Source: Schizochytrium sp. TIO01 (taxonomy: Eukaryota > Sar > Bigyra > Thraustochytrida > Thraustochytriidae). Taken from it: a stretch of 64,000 bases of DNA. Under the pieces are notes generated by a model. That model was given only the letters and a program-made list of their open reading frames with translations, did not search any database and had not been told where the DNA came from. Position 1 is the stretch's first letter. The number at the start of each line of letters is the position of its first letter. Made by a program: the position numbers and the translations under genes. The stretch covers positions 666,247-730,246 of the forward strand of contig SMSO01000037.1 of NCBI GenBank assembly GCA_004764695.1. Direction: 5' to 3'. Positions 10,951 to 21,879 of the stretch are shown here, in pieces.

Positions 10951-12376
10951 AGCGTAAAAGGATGCCTCTGGCGGCATGGACATCACGGTCTGCTACATGG
11001 TTGCACTTGGGATTAGGGCATTGGAAAATCTTGGATGCCCCGAGGTTATGGTGGAGGGTACCACACTCATTGCATGTTTTGGAAGTGTAACTTTCTTGGC
11101 AAAGAACAAGCTTGCACCACGGGAACATCTCAGCCTTATGAATGAGAGCCTGGCGGAACCCAAAATGGGACCAACGACACATCATTCGAACAGACTTCTT
11201 GGAGATCCGTCGCTCCATCCTCCTGCTCATCTTAGAGGTTTCGAATTTGGGCAAGAGAACAACACGATAGTTTTCACAAAGCCAAAGCGCGAGCTTGCGG
11301 TGAATCTCAGTGATCTTGTTCTTGATCTTGAGTTGGGCGCGATAGAAGGCGCGCTTCAAGGGGGTGTTGAAATTGTCTTTATCACTGGATGCAGTTTTCT
11401 TTTTATCAATGCTGCTTTGGATCTTATCAACGCGGCGACAGAGATAGAATATGGTTCTAAAATCTTTCCCTGTGCCCCATTCAATGGCGCGGCCATCGGC
11501 GTCATACATCGTCTGAAACGAGCGAACACCCGGGTCTAGAGCAATGACACCATGGTGCGCCTTGGGTGCCTGGTCCATTGGACGCTTTTTTTCTTCTCGT
11601 AAGAAGCAGAAGTAGACATGCCCAAGGCGATTCATTTGCACACGCATGGCGTTCGAAATCTGGTCGGGGAACTTTTCTTTACGTGTTCGGAATTTTTTAA
11701 GAAAGTCGGAGGTCTTTGATTTCTTCAAATTCCAGGTACGTGCATTCACTTCGAAAATCTGTGATTCATCACGCTTGGTCCGAAACTTATAAAAAGATTG
11801 CTCATGAACTTTCTTTTGTACAGCGAGTTCTTCGTTTTTGGCTCGTCCCAAGTTAATAGCCTTGAAGAAATCCAGAATCCCGGAATCACGGATAGCCTGT
11901 GGGACCTCGAGAACCCATTCAGGAGCACCATTCCTTTCTTTAGATCGAACGGCTTTCTTTTCTCCATAGAGGGTACCATACGTTTGGGGATTCCCATCTT
12001 CATCTACTAAAACCTGCTTCGTCTTGGAATCCTTTTTGATGCACGCTTCTTGATGCAATTTGATGGCTTCTTTCTCGCCCTTCGCCACATCTCGATGAAA
12101 CGCAACGCCAGTATTGTAGGCTCTTCTAGTGACACCAAACCATTTAAGCAACTGTGTACGCTGATCTTTAGTAGGGTATACCCTGACCTTTCTGGCACGG
12201 ACAAGGTCATATTCTTTCTTGGAGGTCTTGCGCGCCTTCATGCGGGCTCGCTTCTTCCTCGCTGCGTCGTCGCCGTCTATTTTGCGCTGCTCGTTTTCCG
12301 TGATGCGATGCCACAAAGACGGTGATAATTCCGAGAAGGTCTTTGGTGAAGGTGTCTGAGTCTCCGGTATGTGCAT
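10928..12376 (-). CDS. tnpB: TnpB/Fanzor2-type RNA-guided DNA endonuclease (RuvC-like, zinc finger)
   Basis: TnpB/Fanzor proteins cut DNA at sites chosen by an RNA made from the element's right end. Counting from ATG 12376 (482 residues), the N-terminal part has RKVRVYPTKDQRTQLLKWFG and RRAYNTGVAFH at about 62-93, typical of the family. RuvC-I is IALDPGVRSF (Asp281), RuvC-II is LLPKFETSKM (Glu379), and the zinc finger is CNECG plus CPNPKCNH (Cys435, 438, 453, 458). RuvC-III is ADRDVHAARGI (Asp465). In RuvC-II the glutamate sits about three positions later than in the common bacterial form with Glu-Asp-Leu, which I recall as the rearranged site of Fanzor2. The frame stays open to 12865 across tnpA, so the start is ambiguous: 12376, 12403 or 12241 (437 residues; smallest overlap with tnpA). 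Confidence 0.88.
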   Translation of the reverse strand: MHIPETQTPSPKTFSELSPSLWHRITENEQRKIDGDDAARKKRARMKARKTSKKEYDLVRARKVRVYPTKDQRTQLLKWFGVTRRAYNTGVAFHRDVAKGEKEAIKLHQEACIKKDSKTKQVLVDEDGNPQTYGTLYGEKKAVRSKERNGAPEWVLEVPQAIRDSGILDFFKAINLGRAKNEELAVQKKVHEQSFYKFRTKRDESQIFEVNARTWNLKKSKTSDFLKKFRTRKEKFPDQISNAMRVQMNRLGHVYFCFLREEKKRPMDQAPKAHHGVIALDPGVRSFQTMYDADGRAIEWGTGKDFRTIFYLCRRVDKIQSSIDKKKTASSDKDNFNTPLKRAFYRAQLKIKNKITEIHRKLALWLCENYRVVLLPKFETSKMSRRMERRISKKSVRMMCRWSHFGFRQALIHKAEMFPWCKLVLCQESYTSKTCNECGTLHHNLGASKIFQCPNPKCNHVADRDVHAARGILLRYLSKDMI

Positions 12377-12905
12377 CTTGGCCGTGTACCACGAGTTTGA
12401 CATTTTTTCTTTCGAAAAGGTGTTCCAGGAGGTCGACTGCGATTCGCGCAAGTCGGTCGCGGTGCATGACCACAACTTGGCCGATTCCGCCGCGGTCACA
12501 GGCGTCCAGTAGGGAGCACAGGCCTTGGCGTTTGAAATTGACCCCACTACCGATGTCTTTGTAGACGGCGGAAGCATCTGGGTAGGCGCGCTGGAGATCG
12601 CCAACCTGGCGTTCGAGGTCCTCCTTTTGCTTGGCCGAGGACACTCTGGCGTAGATAACGGTACATCCAGAGCTGCGTTGCTCGCGGCCGATGGAACCGC
12701 AATCAAAGATGCGCTCAACATCGTCACTGGCATAGACGCGCTTGCCTCCGGGGAAGCGCGCGAAGCGCACGCGTCCGCCATCGGCCCAGCCCCGAAGGGC
12801 GCTTGCTGAGACCCCAAACTTCCGGTGAAAGAACTTTGCTGGTTTGTATTCGAGCTTTGCTCCACTTGCAGTGTTTGGAGCTTGGCGGTTCCTTGGCCTC
12901 CCCAT
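12207..12905 (-). CDS. tnpA: IS607-family serine recombinase (transposase TnpA)
   Basis: This 232-residue protein would cut and rejoin DNA through a serine nucleophile to excise and insert the element. Residues 20-68 are the MerR-like helix-turn-helix typical of IS607 TnpA (FGVSASALRGWADGGRVRF, then GGKRVYASDDVERIF). The catalytic domain follows: VIYARVSS at 83-90 holds the nucleophilic serine with KQKEDLERQ after it, IGSGVNFKRQGL lies at 118-129, and the RDRLAR arginine motif at 149-154. DLLGIITVFVASHHGKRAAQNR at 189-210 is the usual C-terminal helix region. The ATG at 12905 sits directly after GTAAGAAA and is conserved in the relic copy, which fixes the start. The 3' end overlaps the nuclease gene in another frame. 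There is no sign of a frameshift or a lost catalytic residue. Confidence 0.9.
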   Translation of the reverse strand: MGRPRNRQAPNTASGAKLEYKPAKFFHRKFGVSASALRGWADGGRVRFARFPGGKRVYASDDVERIFDCGSIGREQRSSGCTVIYARVSSAKQKEDLERQVGDLQRAYPDASAVYKDIGSGVNFKRQGLCSLLDACDRGGIGQVVVMHRDRLARIAVDLLEHLFERKNVKLVVHGQDAHTGDSDTFTKDLLGIITVFVASHHGKRAAQNRRRRRSEEEASPHEGAQDLQERI

Positions 12906-15900
12906 TTTCTTACCTAACCTCCACTTCTTATTAAAGATCTAACTAAGTATAATATATGATTAATATGAAACAAGCACATCGAAATATAAGTTATCGAAAT
13001 TTTAACGGTTTTTGTCATACTGCATATTTCGACCTATGGCGGACTTATAGATAAATTGTAGAAACACATAGATTACCTCAAGTGCTGTAAGAGACAAAGC
13101 CTTTCTTCCCTCACGGGCTTCTTGGCTTGCCATCTGCATTGAGAGGGAGGGACGGGCAGTCCTCTCCTCCGCCCCCCTCCCGCCTTGCCGCTGCTTCCTC
13201 CTCGCTCTCTGGCTCCCTCCCTCCCTTCCTCGCTTGCATGCCTGCTCGCTTGCTTGCTTGCCTGCTTGCTTACTCGCTTCTGGCTAGAACAGGCCCGAAT
13301 CAAACGCTAGAGAGCCTCGTCCTCTCTGCCTTGACACGTCCCCGCAGCTGCGGTGTTCTTGTGGAAGGAAGTGCATCGCCAACTCCCTCTCCCTCTCTGC
13401 TGCTCTGCTCTGTTTATGTGTCTCTATTACTCACTCGCTCACTCACCTATGAGGGGAAAAGGCAAAAAGGCCCTTTCGCCCTCTCAGTTTCGAAGATGGT
13501 CTCCCTGCGCAAATAAACTCACGCGTGGGTTCTTTCTTCTTGCTCTTCTCGTCCTCCTCGCCGCCATTGTCTTCGTCGTTGTCGCTGTCGTCGTTGCCGT
13601 TGTCGCTGTCGGTGTCGGTGTCGGTGTCGTCGTCGAAGCTGGAGCGAGCGGCTTCGTTTCACTGACTTTGGGGGCGGCTATAGCAGAAGCAGTACTAGCA
13701 GCAGCGGCTTTGCCAGGCCAGAGCGCTTCGGCGTTGGCAGGGGCCTCGGTACTGCCTGGCTTCCACCGTGCTCGGGAGTGGGGGAGGGGAGCGAAACGCA
13801 GCTGCCTGTTTGCTGACGGGGCGGGTTTGGCGGAGCTAGATGGAGGCCAGCGGAGGATGGCGCTGGAATCGTCTTCGTTCTTGTTCAAGACGAGCTTTGA
13901 GCGAGCGAAAGTTTCGTATAAATAAAAGCGCAGTGTGTGTGCCCGAATGCGCTGCTTTTTTCTTTTCTTTTCTTTTCTTTTTGTTTCGTTTCTTTTCGTT
14001 CCTTTCTCTTTGGCGTCTTCGTTTCATGGCTCTTGGTAGTCGGATTGCCATCGGTAGTGATAGACTCGAAGCTTCTTCTACTCAGATATCCATTTTAGCT
14101 ACCTGTCTTTTGTTTTGTTTTTGTTTGGTTTGTTTGTTTGTTGGTTGGTTGGTTGGTTGGTTTTATCGGGTCTTGCCGTGGAAATTTAGATTTCCTGGCA
14201 ACCCTGGAGCATAATGGGAAATCGAGTTTGGTCGGTCGGAGGGAGCTGAGGAGCAATTTGTTGCTATAGAGCCTCTAGCTGCCTACTGACTTGCGCTGTG
14301 TATATCCTCCATCATCTGGTGTATATTCTACTTCGGTCTGGACGCTCTCTCCTTTGTATTTTATCTTCTCTCGCTCAGTCTTCGGAGTCCTTTGTTGTAT
14401 TTTAATTCTATTGTGGCCTATATCTATGTAATTAAATAAATCCAATTAAATCAAATTATATATGCGTAATAATAATAGTAATTTAATAATCATAAAATAG
14501 CAACATAACACAATACTATAAACTTTCAAGTACGTAGAGACATGATAATGATAGATAATGCAGAAATCAAAGTGACAGCGATAGATAAAGAAAGACGAGA
14601 GCAGCCTTCGCCACAATAAAAAGCTTATCAACCACCTAGTCTCTTGATCTATCTACCAGCTAATCTTTCTTTAACTTGTAAGGGGTCGAATTTCGGGAAT
14701 ATGAATGTGACAGTGGAGGAGGCCCGACTTGCCCTCCTCGTGCCCTCTGGCGCCTTCCCCTTCAAATTGCCTCCTCAAGGCTTCTCCGCCTCGAGGCTGC
14801 TCTGAGAGAGAAAGAAGCAAGAATAAGAAGAACAGAACAGAACAACACAAACAACAACAAACGAGTTTTCTGTCACCTCTTTGTTGAGCAAGCACGCTTG
14901 CTGGCAAACCTTGCGCGCCTCCCTCCACACAGCGAAAAAGCACTTCCCAGCCGAGGGAGATATTGCTACGCTGATTTCACTCAGCATGAGAAGCACTTAT
15001 ACAGAGGCAGTGGAGCTCAGTAAAGAAACTTGAAACAACCAGCGAAATAAAGGAGTAGTTTTACAGTGCAGCATAGAGGGGGGAGGCGAATTTTGAGAGG
15101 AACGCTGCGGGAGCTTCACGAAAGGACCACAGTGAAGAAAAAAATGAAATGACACTTGGAGCTGAGCAGAGGAGATGGAAGGGATTCCAGTCCTGCAGCA
15201 AAGCACTGGTCTTTCCTTTTGAGGGGTGATGATTTTTTTAATTTATTTTTTTCTCTTTCCTTTCTTTCTTTCTTTCTTTCTTTCTTAGTTTATAAAACCC
15301 TCCTTTTCAAACTTTTATTCGCGTGAAAAAAAATAATGATCAAATGAAAAGGACCCCGAAACTCGAAGTTGAAGCAAGAAAGACAAAATTTTGCGGTGCT
15401 CGCGAAGACCTGAGAAAACGACCTGCCTGTGGATTGGGGGTGGGGAGGGAATCCACGGCGCTGGGTTAGCGTAGCCTATAATTTCCTCGAGGTGAGCGAC
15501 GCCCAAGTCGCCGTCCTCCACGCGCAACCGTCGGAGCTGTGGCGATGAATGAAGGAATGAATGAATGAATGACCTCCCCGAGAGATTTAGATTGGCAGAA
15601 ACAAATAAAGAAAAGGAAAACGATTTCCTTTCATCTCCGGCACCCCGCTCTCTTTCATTGATAACGAATAAGTACCTCACTAGCCAGCCCAACCACGGAG
15701 CGGCGGCAGGTTTTGAGATCGAGGAGAGCGTATATAGAATAGATCCATTTACAGAGAAGAAGCAATACCGATCGCGGCTTACTTCAAGTTTGCAGGAGTA
15801 ATACAAATGGTAAAGACCAAATAAAACTCGCCGCTTCTGGGAAACTGCGTGCAAGCCGCCATTGACAGTAGACGGAAAAGCCAAATTTTGTACTCTTGTA

Positions 15901-18900
15901 GGTGACTAGATTGCCTTACCAAATGACCTCCATCTTCTTCAACCCCTCCATTTCGCCTCTAGAGTAGCCCTGACTGAAATGTCTCCAGCGAGGAATTTGT
16001 TCAATTTCTAGCCAAGCAAATCTTTTGTAGTACTTGCTTTATAAAGTTCTTTTATGAAATATTTTAACTCAATTTAAAAAAGAAAGGGAAAAAAGTAACA
16101 ATTATAATTATAGTTGTTTTATAAAATAGTCGGTAGAGAGAGACATTCCATAGAGAGTACATAGAACAGATGCAGCCTTTTGACATCAATCATCAAACCA
16201 ACCAATCAACCACTCGTCAACCAACGGCCGAGGATGGTTTATAGTCAGCTATTCGAGCCAAGGCCGAGCGAGGCGTAGACAAACGGCCCTCAAGCCCACT
16301 CAGGAGGCCTGTTTTTGAGTGGAAACGCGGTGTATTTATATACCACCTCCCTCCCAAACGAACTACGTTCAATAGACAAATCGAGCGAATATATAATAGT
16401 AGCAGTGGGATGTTCTTTGTGAGGGAGCGGCCCCTCACTACAGCAAATCCCTCTCCTGTTGTATGGTGTAATAGCAGTAGTCCTTCCTTCAGAGCAATCG
16501 GAAAATTATGCTCTTTACTGATACAAGTATTCCGATTTGCCTCCCTCCTCTTCGTGCTCCACGAACTGTGCTCAGTCAGAGCGGGAGTTCCCGCGACGAA
16601 GAGACTTAGCAGCTGCAGCCTGGCACGGTGCTGCGGTGGTTGATTGATTCTTCGCCGACGCTTTGACTCTCCCCAGACTCACTCACCGCCGTTCATTGAC
16701 GAACTCGAACTCTGTTTTGGTACACAAATCGATCGATCTCTCCGTGTGTTCATCAATTATGCATCACAGCTCAACTGCAACGGACCAAAAATACTTCATT
16801 TATTTTATTTTTAAGTAATATCATATGATACACAAATATATATATATAAACTTATCTTTAGAGTGCTATAATCAGCTAGCACCCACTAACGGTTCCTGAG
16901 CTCTTTCGTTTCGCCTCGGAGGCCTACCCAGGTATCGAAATCGCCTCAAGACAGCAGCATCACACTGAGCACCGAGACCTGCTACTCGCTGCTGGCGCCG
17001 ACGAGGCTGCGCGGACCTCCAAACTCCGTGGGCTAGTTAGCTGCCGCTTCGTGCGTCTAGACCTTCACGAGGCAGGCACCGGCGGCCGTCTCGATTTGAA
17101 GACGATGGATGATGCTTCAACCCGGGTTCTTCTCCAGGCTCTGCTTGCCTTTTCTGCAGAACCCCACGAGGGTCGAGCTCGCGCGTGAGCGAATGACCGT
17201 ACAACGGCACCCTTTGGCGTCTCTTTGTGTAGGGCAGTATACCACCAGCGACAGCTTCTTCTGCTCCACCTCGGCTTTGAGTGCTGCATGAGCGAGCCTC
17301 ATCTACCTCGTGTAAGCTACCTATGGCGCTCGGTCTCCGCCATTGCCACACCCGCTGTAGCGGTGGAGAGAGATTGCGGGCGAGAGCGAGTTCTAGTTGA
17401 CGCTAGTTCTCAGTCGCCCTCGCTCTTTGCCTGCCATCTCATGATATCGTGTGCTCCGCGCACGAGGGATGGTCGCTTTGAGGCCAATTCTAATTGAAGA
17501 ACTCCGGCTCATAGACGGCAGAGCCGACAGTCTGAGGTCTTCAACGAAGGCTCTGGGGCCAGCCACGAACGGCACCCAGCTTGAAGCAAAGCTCTACTAG
17601 CTCGATTGAAAAAACAACACCAAATGGTCGTCGGGAGCGAGTTCTTCGAGTTCTTCGAAGTTCGCAGCCAGCGGCGATGCAGTATCTAAGTTAGCGCTTG
17701 CCAGCAATGCTCGCTCTCACCTTGGGTTGGGCCAGTGAAGCAGCCGGTGCTTCTCGAAGCAAATTTACGTAGGGGACACGGCGTGGAGCTGTTAGTCCCT
17801 GATCTGGCTGAGGGCATTTGTACGCAAGCGAAGAGCTTTGGCTCTAGGGCGTGCTAAACGAGCAAGCGAAAACCTCCTACGCAGGCTTTGGGCTGTAGAC
17901 AAGTCTGGCCAGAGAAGGGTTCCATTTAATTATCGAAAAAGAAAGAAATAATGTAGAATGTCACAAAATGTTTGCTCTGCAAAATAAAATAATAATTACT
18001 TTCATTACATTGTAAGTTGTTTTAATCAATAATAATTATAATAAACAGACAGAAAGAAAGGAAGAAAGAAAGAAAGAATGCCAGAATCTGCCTCGGAAGA
18101 GGGAAATCAAGAGCTTATGTACTCAAGCTTGGGGTAGCTGGAGCTCGGGAAGCCAGGGGCGCTCAAGGGCGCCCAAGCTACGCGAGCATACAGAGAGTGT
18201 GAAGTCGGGAGCAGACTTTGGGCTACGCGTATTTCAGGCGCATCGAGTATTCCATCAAAGTCTGTTGAAAACTTTGGGAAGAACGTTTCTTATTCTCTGT
18301 TTACCCTATGGTCAATTGTGATGTCGCGGTATACATACATACAGACAGACATACATACATACCTCTGTTCGACTGCCATAGCCGTACTTAGCATCATCGT
18401 TTCAATTAGGTACCCACAGTACCATTTACTTACCTAGCACGCTATGTATGGATGGCAGTTTGAGAAGGAGAAAAGAAGAAGAGAAAAGGAAAAGAAAAAG
18501 GAGAGAGAAGGAAAGAACTTTGAAAGAAAGAGAGGCTTTGCCAAATTGGTGACCGCGATGATGAATCTCAACAACAAAATATTGCGTTGGAGTCCGCATT
18601 ACAGCGCCAAGCGAGTCCAGGAAACCTTCGTGAAGACGGGAGGAAGGCACATGCCCTGGAGAAGAATCAAAGAGAGGCATAATATAGTAACACGCCGAGG
18701 GCGGCCCGGAGCCCTCGGAAGCCTCTGAGTCCCGGCGAAAAACGCTCGCCGATGATGGTCCTATCAAGTCGGAGGTGCGCGTTGAAAATCTTGGATGTGC
18801 TTTCCACAATTGAGGTTATTTGTGTGGAGAGAGATTCCCACAACAGTGCTTCCCCCGATAGAAAATTGAACGACTTCTTACAGCACACGCCCGGCCATAA

Positions 18901-19608
18901 TTTCTTTAACCCGGGTTCACAGCGTAGGCCTGGCTGCCCCTCACATCACGAATCAAACTCTCTCCCGGAGAGACTCTCCAGTACTTTTAATACCTGCACA
19001 CTCTTGTTGTGAGGGGCGAATCCCAAAAATGCCCCGCAGAGATTTTCGTGACTGAAGATACTTGGCAACGCACCTCGCTCGATGCGGGGAGATGAATCGA
19101 GCTGCGGTAGAGGACTGCGGTGAAGCGATTAGGCTTTGCGGGGCACTTGTTGTGAGGAGAGTCAAAAGTCCTTTTGGTCGCCGCAGCGTATCAACAGCAG
19201 CAAACCAAAAGGTGCCTCACGACAGCGCTAAACAGAGCTCTCAGCGCCTTCGCAAGCGAGTTTCTTCACCGCAAAAGAAACTGGAAGCCGCAGTGATCCT
19301 CTCATCGTCGCGTATATATCAAGCAATGCTTCGATTGCCCAAGATTTGTTCATCGAAGCAAAGCTTTCTTCCGTTCCATCAATCGGTCTCATCGATCAAT
19401 CAATCAATCAATCAATCAATCAGCCAATCGATCTATGAATTCTATTTTCGGCCAATTTATACCTAGCTACTTCTTAGGCTCCCAAGCGATCATCCACCAA
19501 GCGAGCAATAGTTGACTGCGCCCTTTGGCTTCTTTCTTTCTTGAGCTTGAATTCATTCGCCTATCGTCACGCTGATCAGCGGATCAAAAAAAGAAAAAAA
19601 AAAAAAAT

Positions 19609-19645
<37 letters not shown>
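19609..19645. repeat. (GA)n microsatellite
   Basis: GA-rich run preceded by a poly-A tract (about 19586-19606). Confidence 0.95.
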
Positions 19646-19649
<4 letters not shown>

Positions 19650-19710
19650 TCAGAAGGAGCGAGTCTTCGCAAACACTTCGGCCTCGCACGCAGAGAGGGC
19701 AAGGCCCAGG

Positions 19711-19765
19711 CCAAGCCAAGCCAAGCCAAGCCAAGCCAAGCCAAGCCAAGCCAAGCCAAGCCAAG
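19711..19765. repeat. (CCAAG)11 pentanucleotide array
   Basis: Eleven perfect CCAAG units (55 bp). The reverse strand reads as a spurious Leu/Ala/Trp/Gly repeat in all three frames. Confidence 0.95.
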
Positions 19766-21292
19766 AGAGCGGAGCTGGAGGCTTCGGAGGGAGAAAGGAC
19801 GCATGAAGGCGCCCATCGCAGGCTTTTCTCTCTTTTATTTTCATCGCTCGCGTCCCTGAAAAATCTTTTGTTTTGCCCTTTCTCGTTTCTTTCTTCTTTC
19901 TCGATCTGAAAAGAAAGAAAGAGAAGGGAAGAGAAGAGAAGAACGCAACTGTAACTAATAAACTAACTAACTAACTAACTAACTGGCGAACTTGCCAAGC
20001 AAAAACAATCAGCAAACCGAAATTGCCCATCGCAGCGGCGCCAGGAGGCAGCAGGAGGCAACGGGAGGCAGCGGCGCGTAGGGTCGCGAAGAGAAGAGCG
20101 GGAAAGAGCAGGAACAGGTATTCATTCGCTCACTCGCGCGACGAATCAGCCCTCGTCTTGGACTTGGGGCCTGTTTTCCTTCTCTTTCCACTCCATTTCT
20201 TCGTCTTTCCTTTTAGAGTCCTCTATTTCCTCTTTCTTTCTCCTTTTCTTTCTCCTTTTCTTCTTCGCTCTCCCTCTGTGAGATAGTGATTGTCTGTCTG
20301 TTTGTTTATTTGTTTATTTGGTTGGTTGGCTTTTTGTTTGGTTTGCTTTCATATTCTTCGCTGTCCACACTCATTTTCCCAACAACAACATAGACAGAAG
20401 AAGACAACAAACATCGCGGCAGACCAGACAGCGAAGAAGGGGCGCCGCCAAAACCCTTTCTCGCTCTGAGAGGTGCTCCTGGAGATTCTCCGGAGAGATT
20501 CATCTATCTCTATCTATCTGTCTGCCTGTCTCCTTGTACGCAGTAGCTGCAAGCAGGCTCTGCAGGGATCAACAATACGAAAGAAGCAAAGAATCAGCTC
20601 AGAAACTTACACTCAGATAGAATTGAAAGCTTCCTTTCGTTCATAAGTTGTTTTATTTTGTTTTTCTTTTTTTAATTTATTCTAATCTCTTTTTTAAATA
20701 TAGAACATATAGTAAATAATTGAGGGAAAAAAGAATAGAAAGAAAAAAAAAAAAAAAAGAGTTAAAAGGAAACAATAACACAACAGCAGCACAAAACAAA
20801 ACAATAAAGAAACAGAAACAAACAAACAAACAAACAAACAATTAATTGATCGATCGATCGATCAATCGATCAATCGAAGAAGGCACCGCCAGCGACTACT
20901 GCTTCGAAGCAGCGCCGCGGCACTCACTCCGGCGGCCAGGCAGCAGCGCAGCGCAACACAGCGCAGCGGCGAAGACCCCTTCGAGCAGCAGGAAGCGGCA
21001 GCGGCAGCGCAGCGACTCCCGAGCCGTGGTCTCCTTCAGCTTGCTTGTGCTTTGGCCGCTTGCTTTCTCTGCCTCCAGACTCAACATCAAGGCGCATCAC
21101 CCCCCGCCACACCTGCTGGTGGAGGAGGAGTGCGACCAAGACGGAAGACAGCCTCGCTCGCTAGGCGCAGCACCGCTGCGGAGGGCGAGGGCGGCCACAC
21201 CAGCTTGCTCACCCCTCCGCCACGGGCGCGAGCCCCGGTGATAGTAGTGGCAGAGTTAAGCAGCACTCGCTCGCTCGTATAGAGCGTATATA

Positions 21293-21348
21293 ATACATAC
21301 ATACATACATACATACATACATACATACATACATACATACATACATAC
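21293..21348. repeat. (ATAC)14 microsatellite
   Basis: About fourteen ATAC units, roughly 420 bp upstream of the AP2 gene start. Confidence 0.95.
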
Positions 21349-21769
21349 GTACGATATATAGACATTAGAGATATCTTCTATCTGTCTGTCTGTACCTGTC
21401 GGTGGCAGCACTTTGGCATCTGACTGAGTAGGTCGCAAAGGGGCATATCGGGTCGATTGACGAGCCTGAGCTGAGCAGGCCGCGGCACTAGTTGAGAAGA
21501 GCTCAAGCCGGAAAACTTGAGCTTTTGACTTATTTAGGTGTGCCTCTCTCTTTTCTTTTCCTTTCTTATTTTTTATTCCTTCTTCCCCCTTTGTGTGTAC
21601 ATTGTTGAGGTCTAGCGAGGACCTCCTGGCGAAAACAAGCGAGTAAGCAAGCAAAAGGTCGCAGATTGGCGTTTATTTTTGTACATTGTGGTCTTCAGTC
21701 GTCTCGGATGACGATTTGAGAAACGACAAATCATTTTAGCAAATCACATTGAATGCCAATAAGCGCAGA

Positions 21770-21847
21770 ATGCAGAATAGGAACTCACAGGAAGGACATC
21801 CAGACCAGAGCTTAAGTCTTCGACATTTTAAACAATTGCAGGAACTT

Positions 21848-21879
<32 letters not shown>

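Larger units (their letters stand above)
10829..12957 (-). mobile_element. IS607-family transposon carrying TnpA serine recombinase and TnpB/Fanzor-type nuclease
   Basis: On the minus strand a serine recombinase gene (12905-12207) overlaps a TnpB-like nuclease gene that ends at 10928, the IS607 gene order. The ends were estimated by comparison with the relic at 36086-36990. Upstream homology runs past the shared TAAGAAGTGGARGTTAGGTA just before the tnpA ATG to about 12957. Downstream homology runs through GAGTCGCGG, a hairpin and TGCAAGTTTTGCAA to about 10829. I saw no flanking direct repeats, as expected for IS607 elements, which move through a serine recombinase. In eukaryotes and giant viruses the TnpB of such elements is called Fanzor2. 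Both proteins retain their catalytic residues, so the copy may be active or recently arrived. The exact terminal dinucleotides are not resolved. Confidence 0.85.
12958..21769. other. Gene desert, right part (no supported gene)
   Basis: No ORF here has recognisable domains, an ordinary length or a strand bias, so I annotate no gene. Contents: GC-rich low-complexity blocks (13127-13925 with a GTC/GTT-rich stretch near 13560-13640), GTTT/GGTT runs (about 14119-14161), TTTC (about 15257-15286), AATG (about 15547-15572), CATA (about 18333-18362), ATCA (about 19395-19425), GA (19609-19645), CCAAG (19711-19765), TAAC (about 19953-19983), AAAC (about 20815-20840) followed by GATC, and ATAC (21293-21348). 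AT-rich valleys lie near 14400-14530, 16050-16120, 16795-16860, 17930-18050 and 20640-20760. The last 400 bases are the upstream region of the AP2 gene. Confidence 0.65.

Noticed and set aside
10976-11539. 187-codon plus-strand ORF opposite the nuclease gene
   Set aside because: Exact antisense of the conserved RuvC/zinc-finger region; no independent support.
12404-12865. N-terminal 155 residues of the long open frame continuing the nuclease upstream
   Set aside because: It lies antiparallel in frame to the well-supported recombinase and is Ser/Ala/Pro-rich with no nuclease similarity; most likely a shadow of tnpA.
13353-13925. 190-codon plus-strand ORF and the 134-codon ORF opposite it (13484-13888)
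   Set aside because: Low-complexity GTC/GCC-rich translation, no domains; the minus ORF begins at TTG and no ATG supports it.
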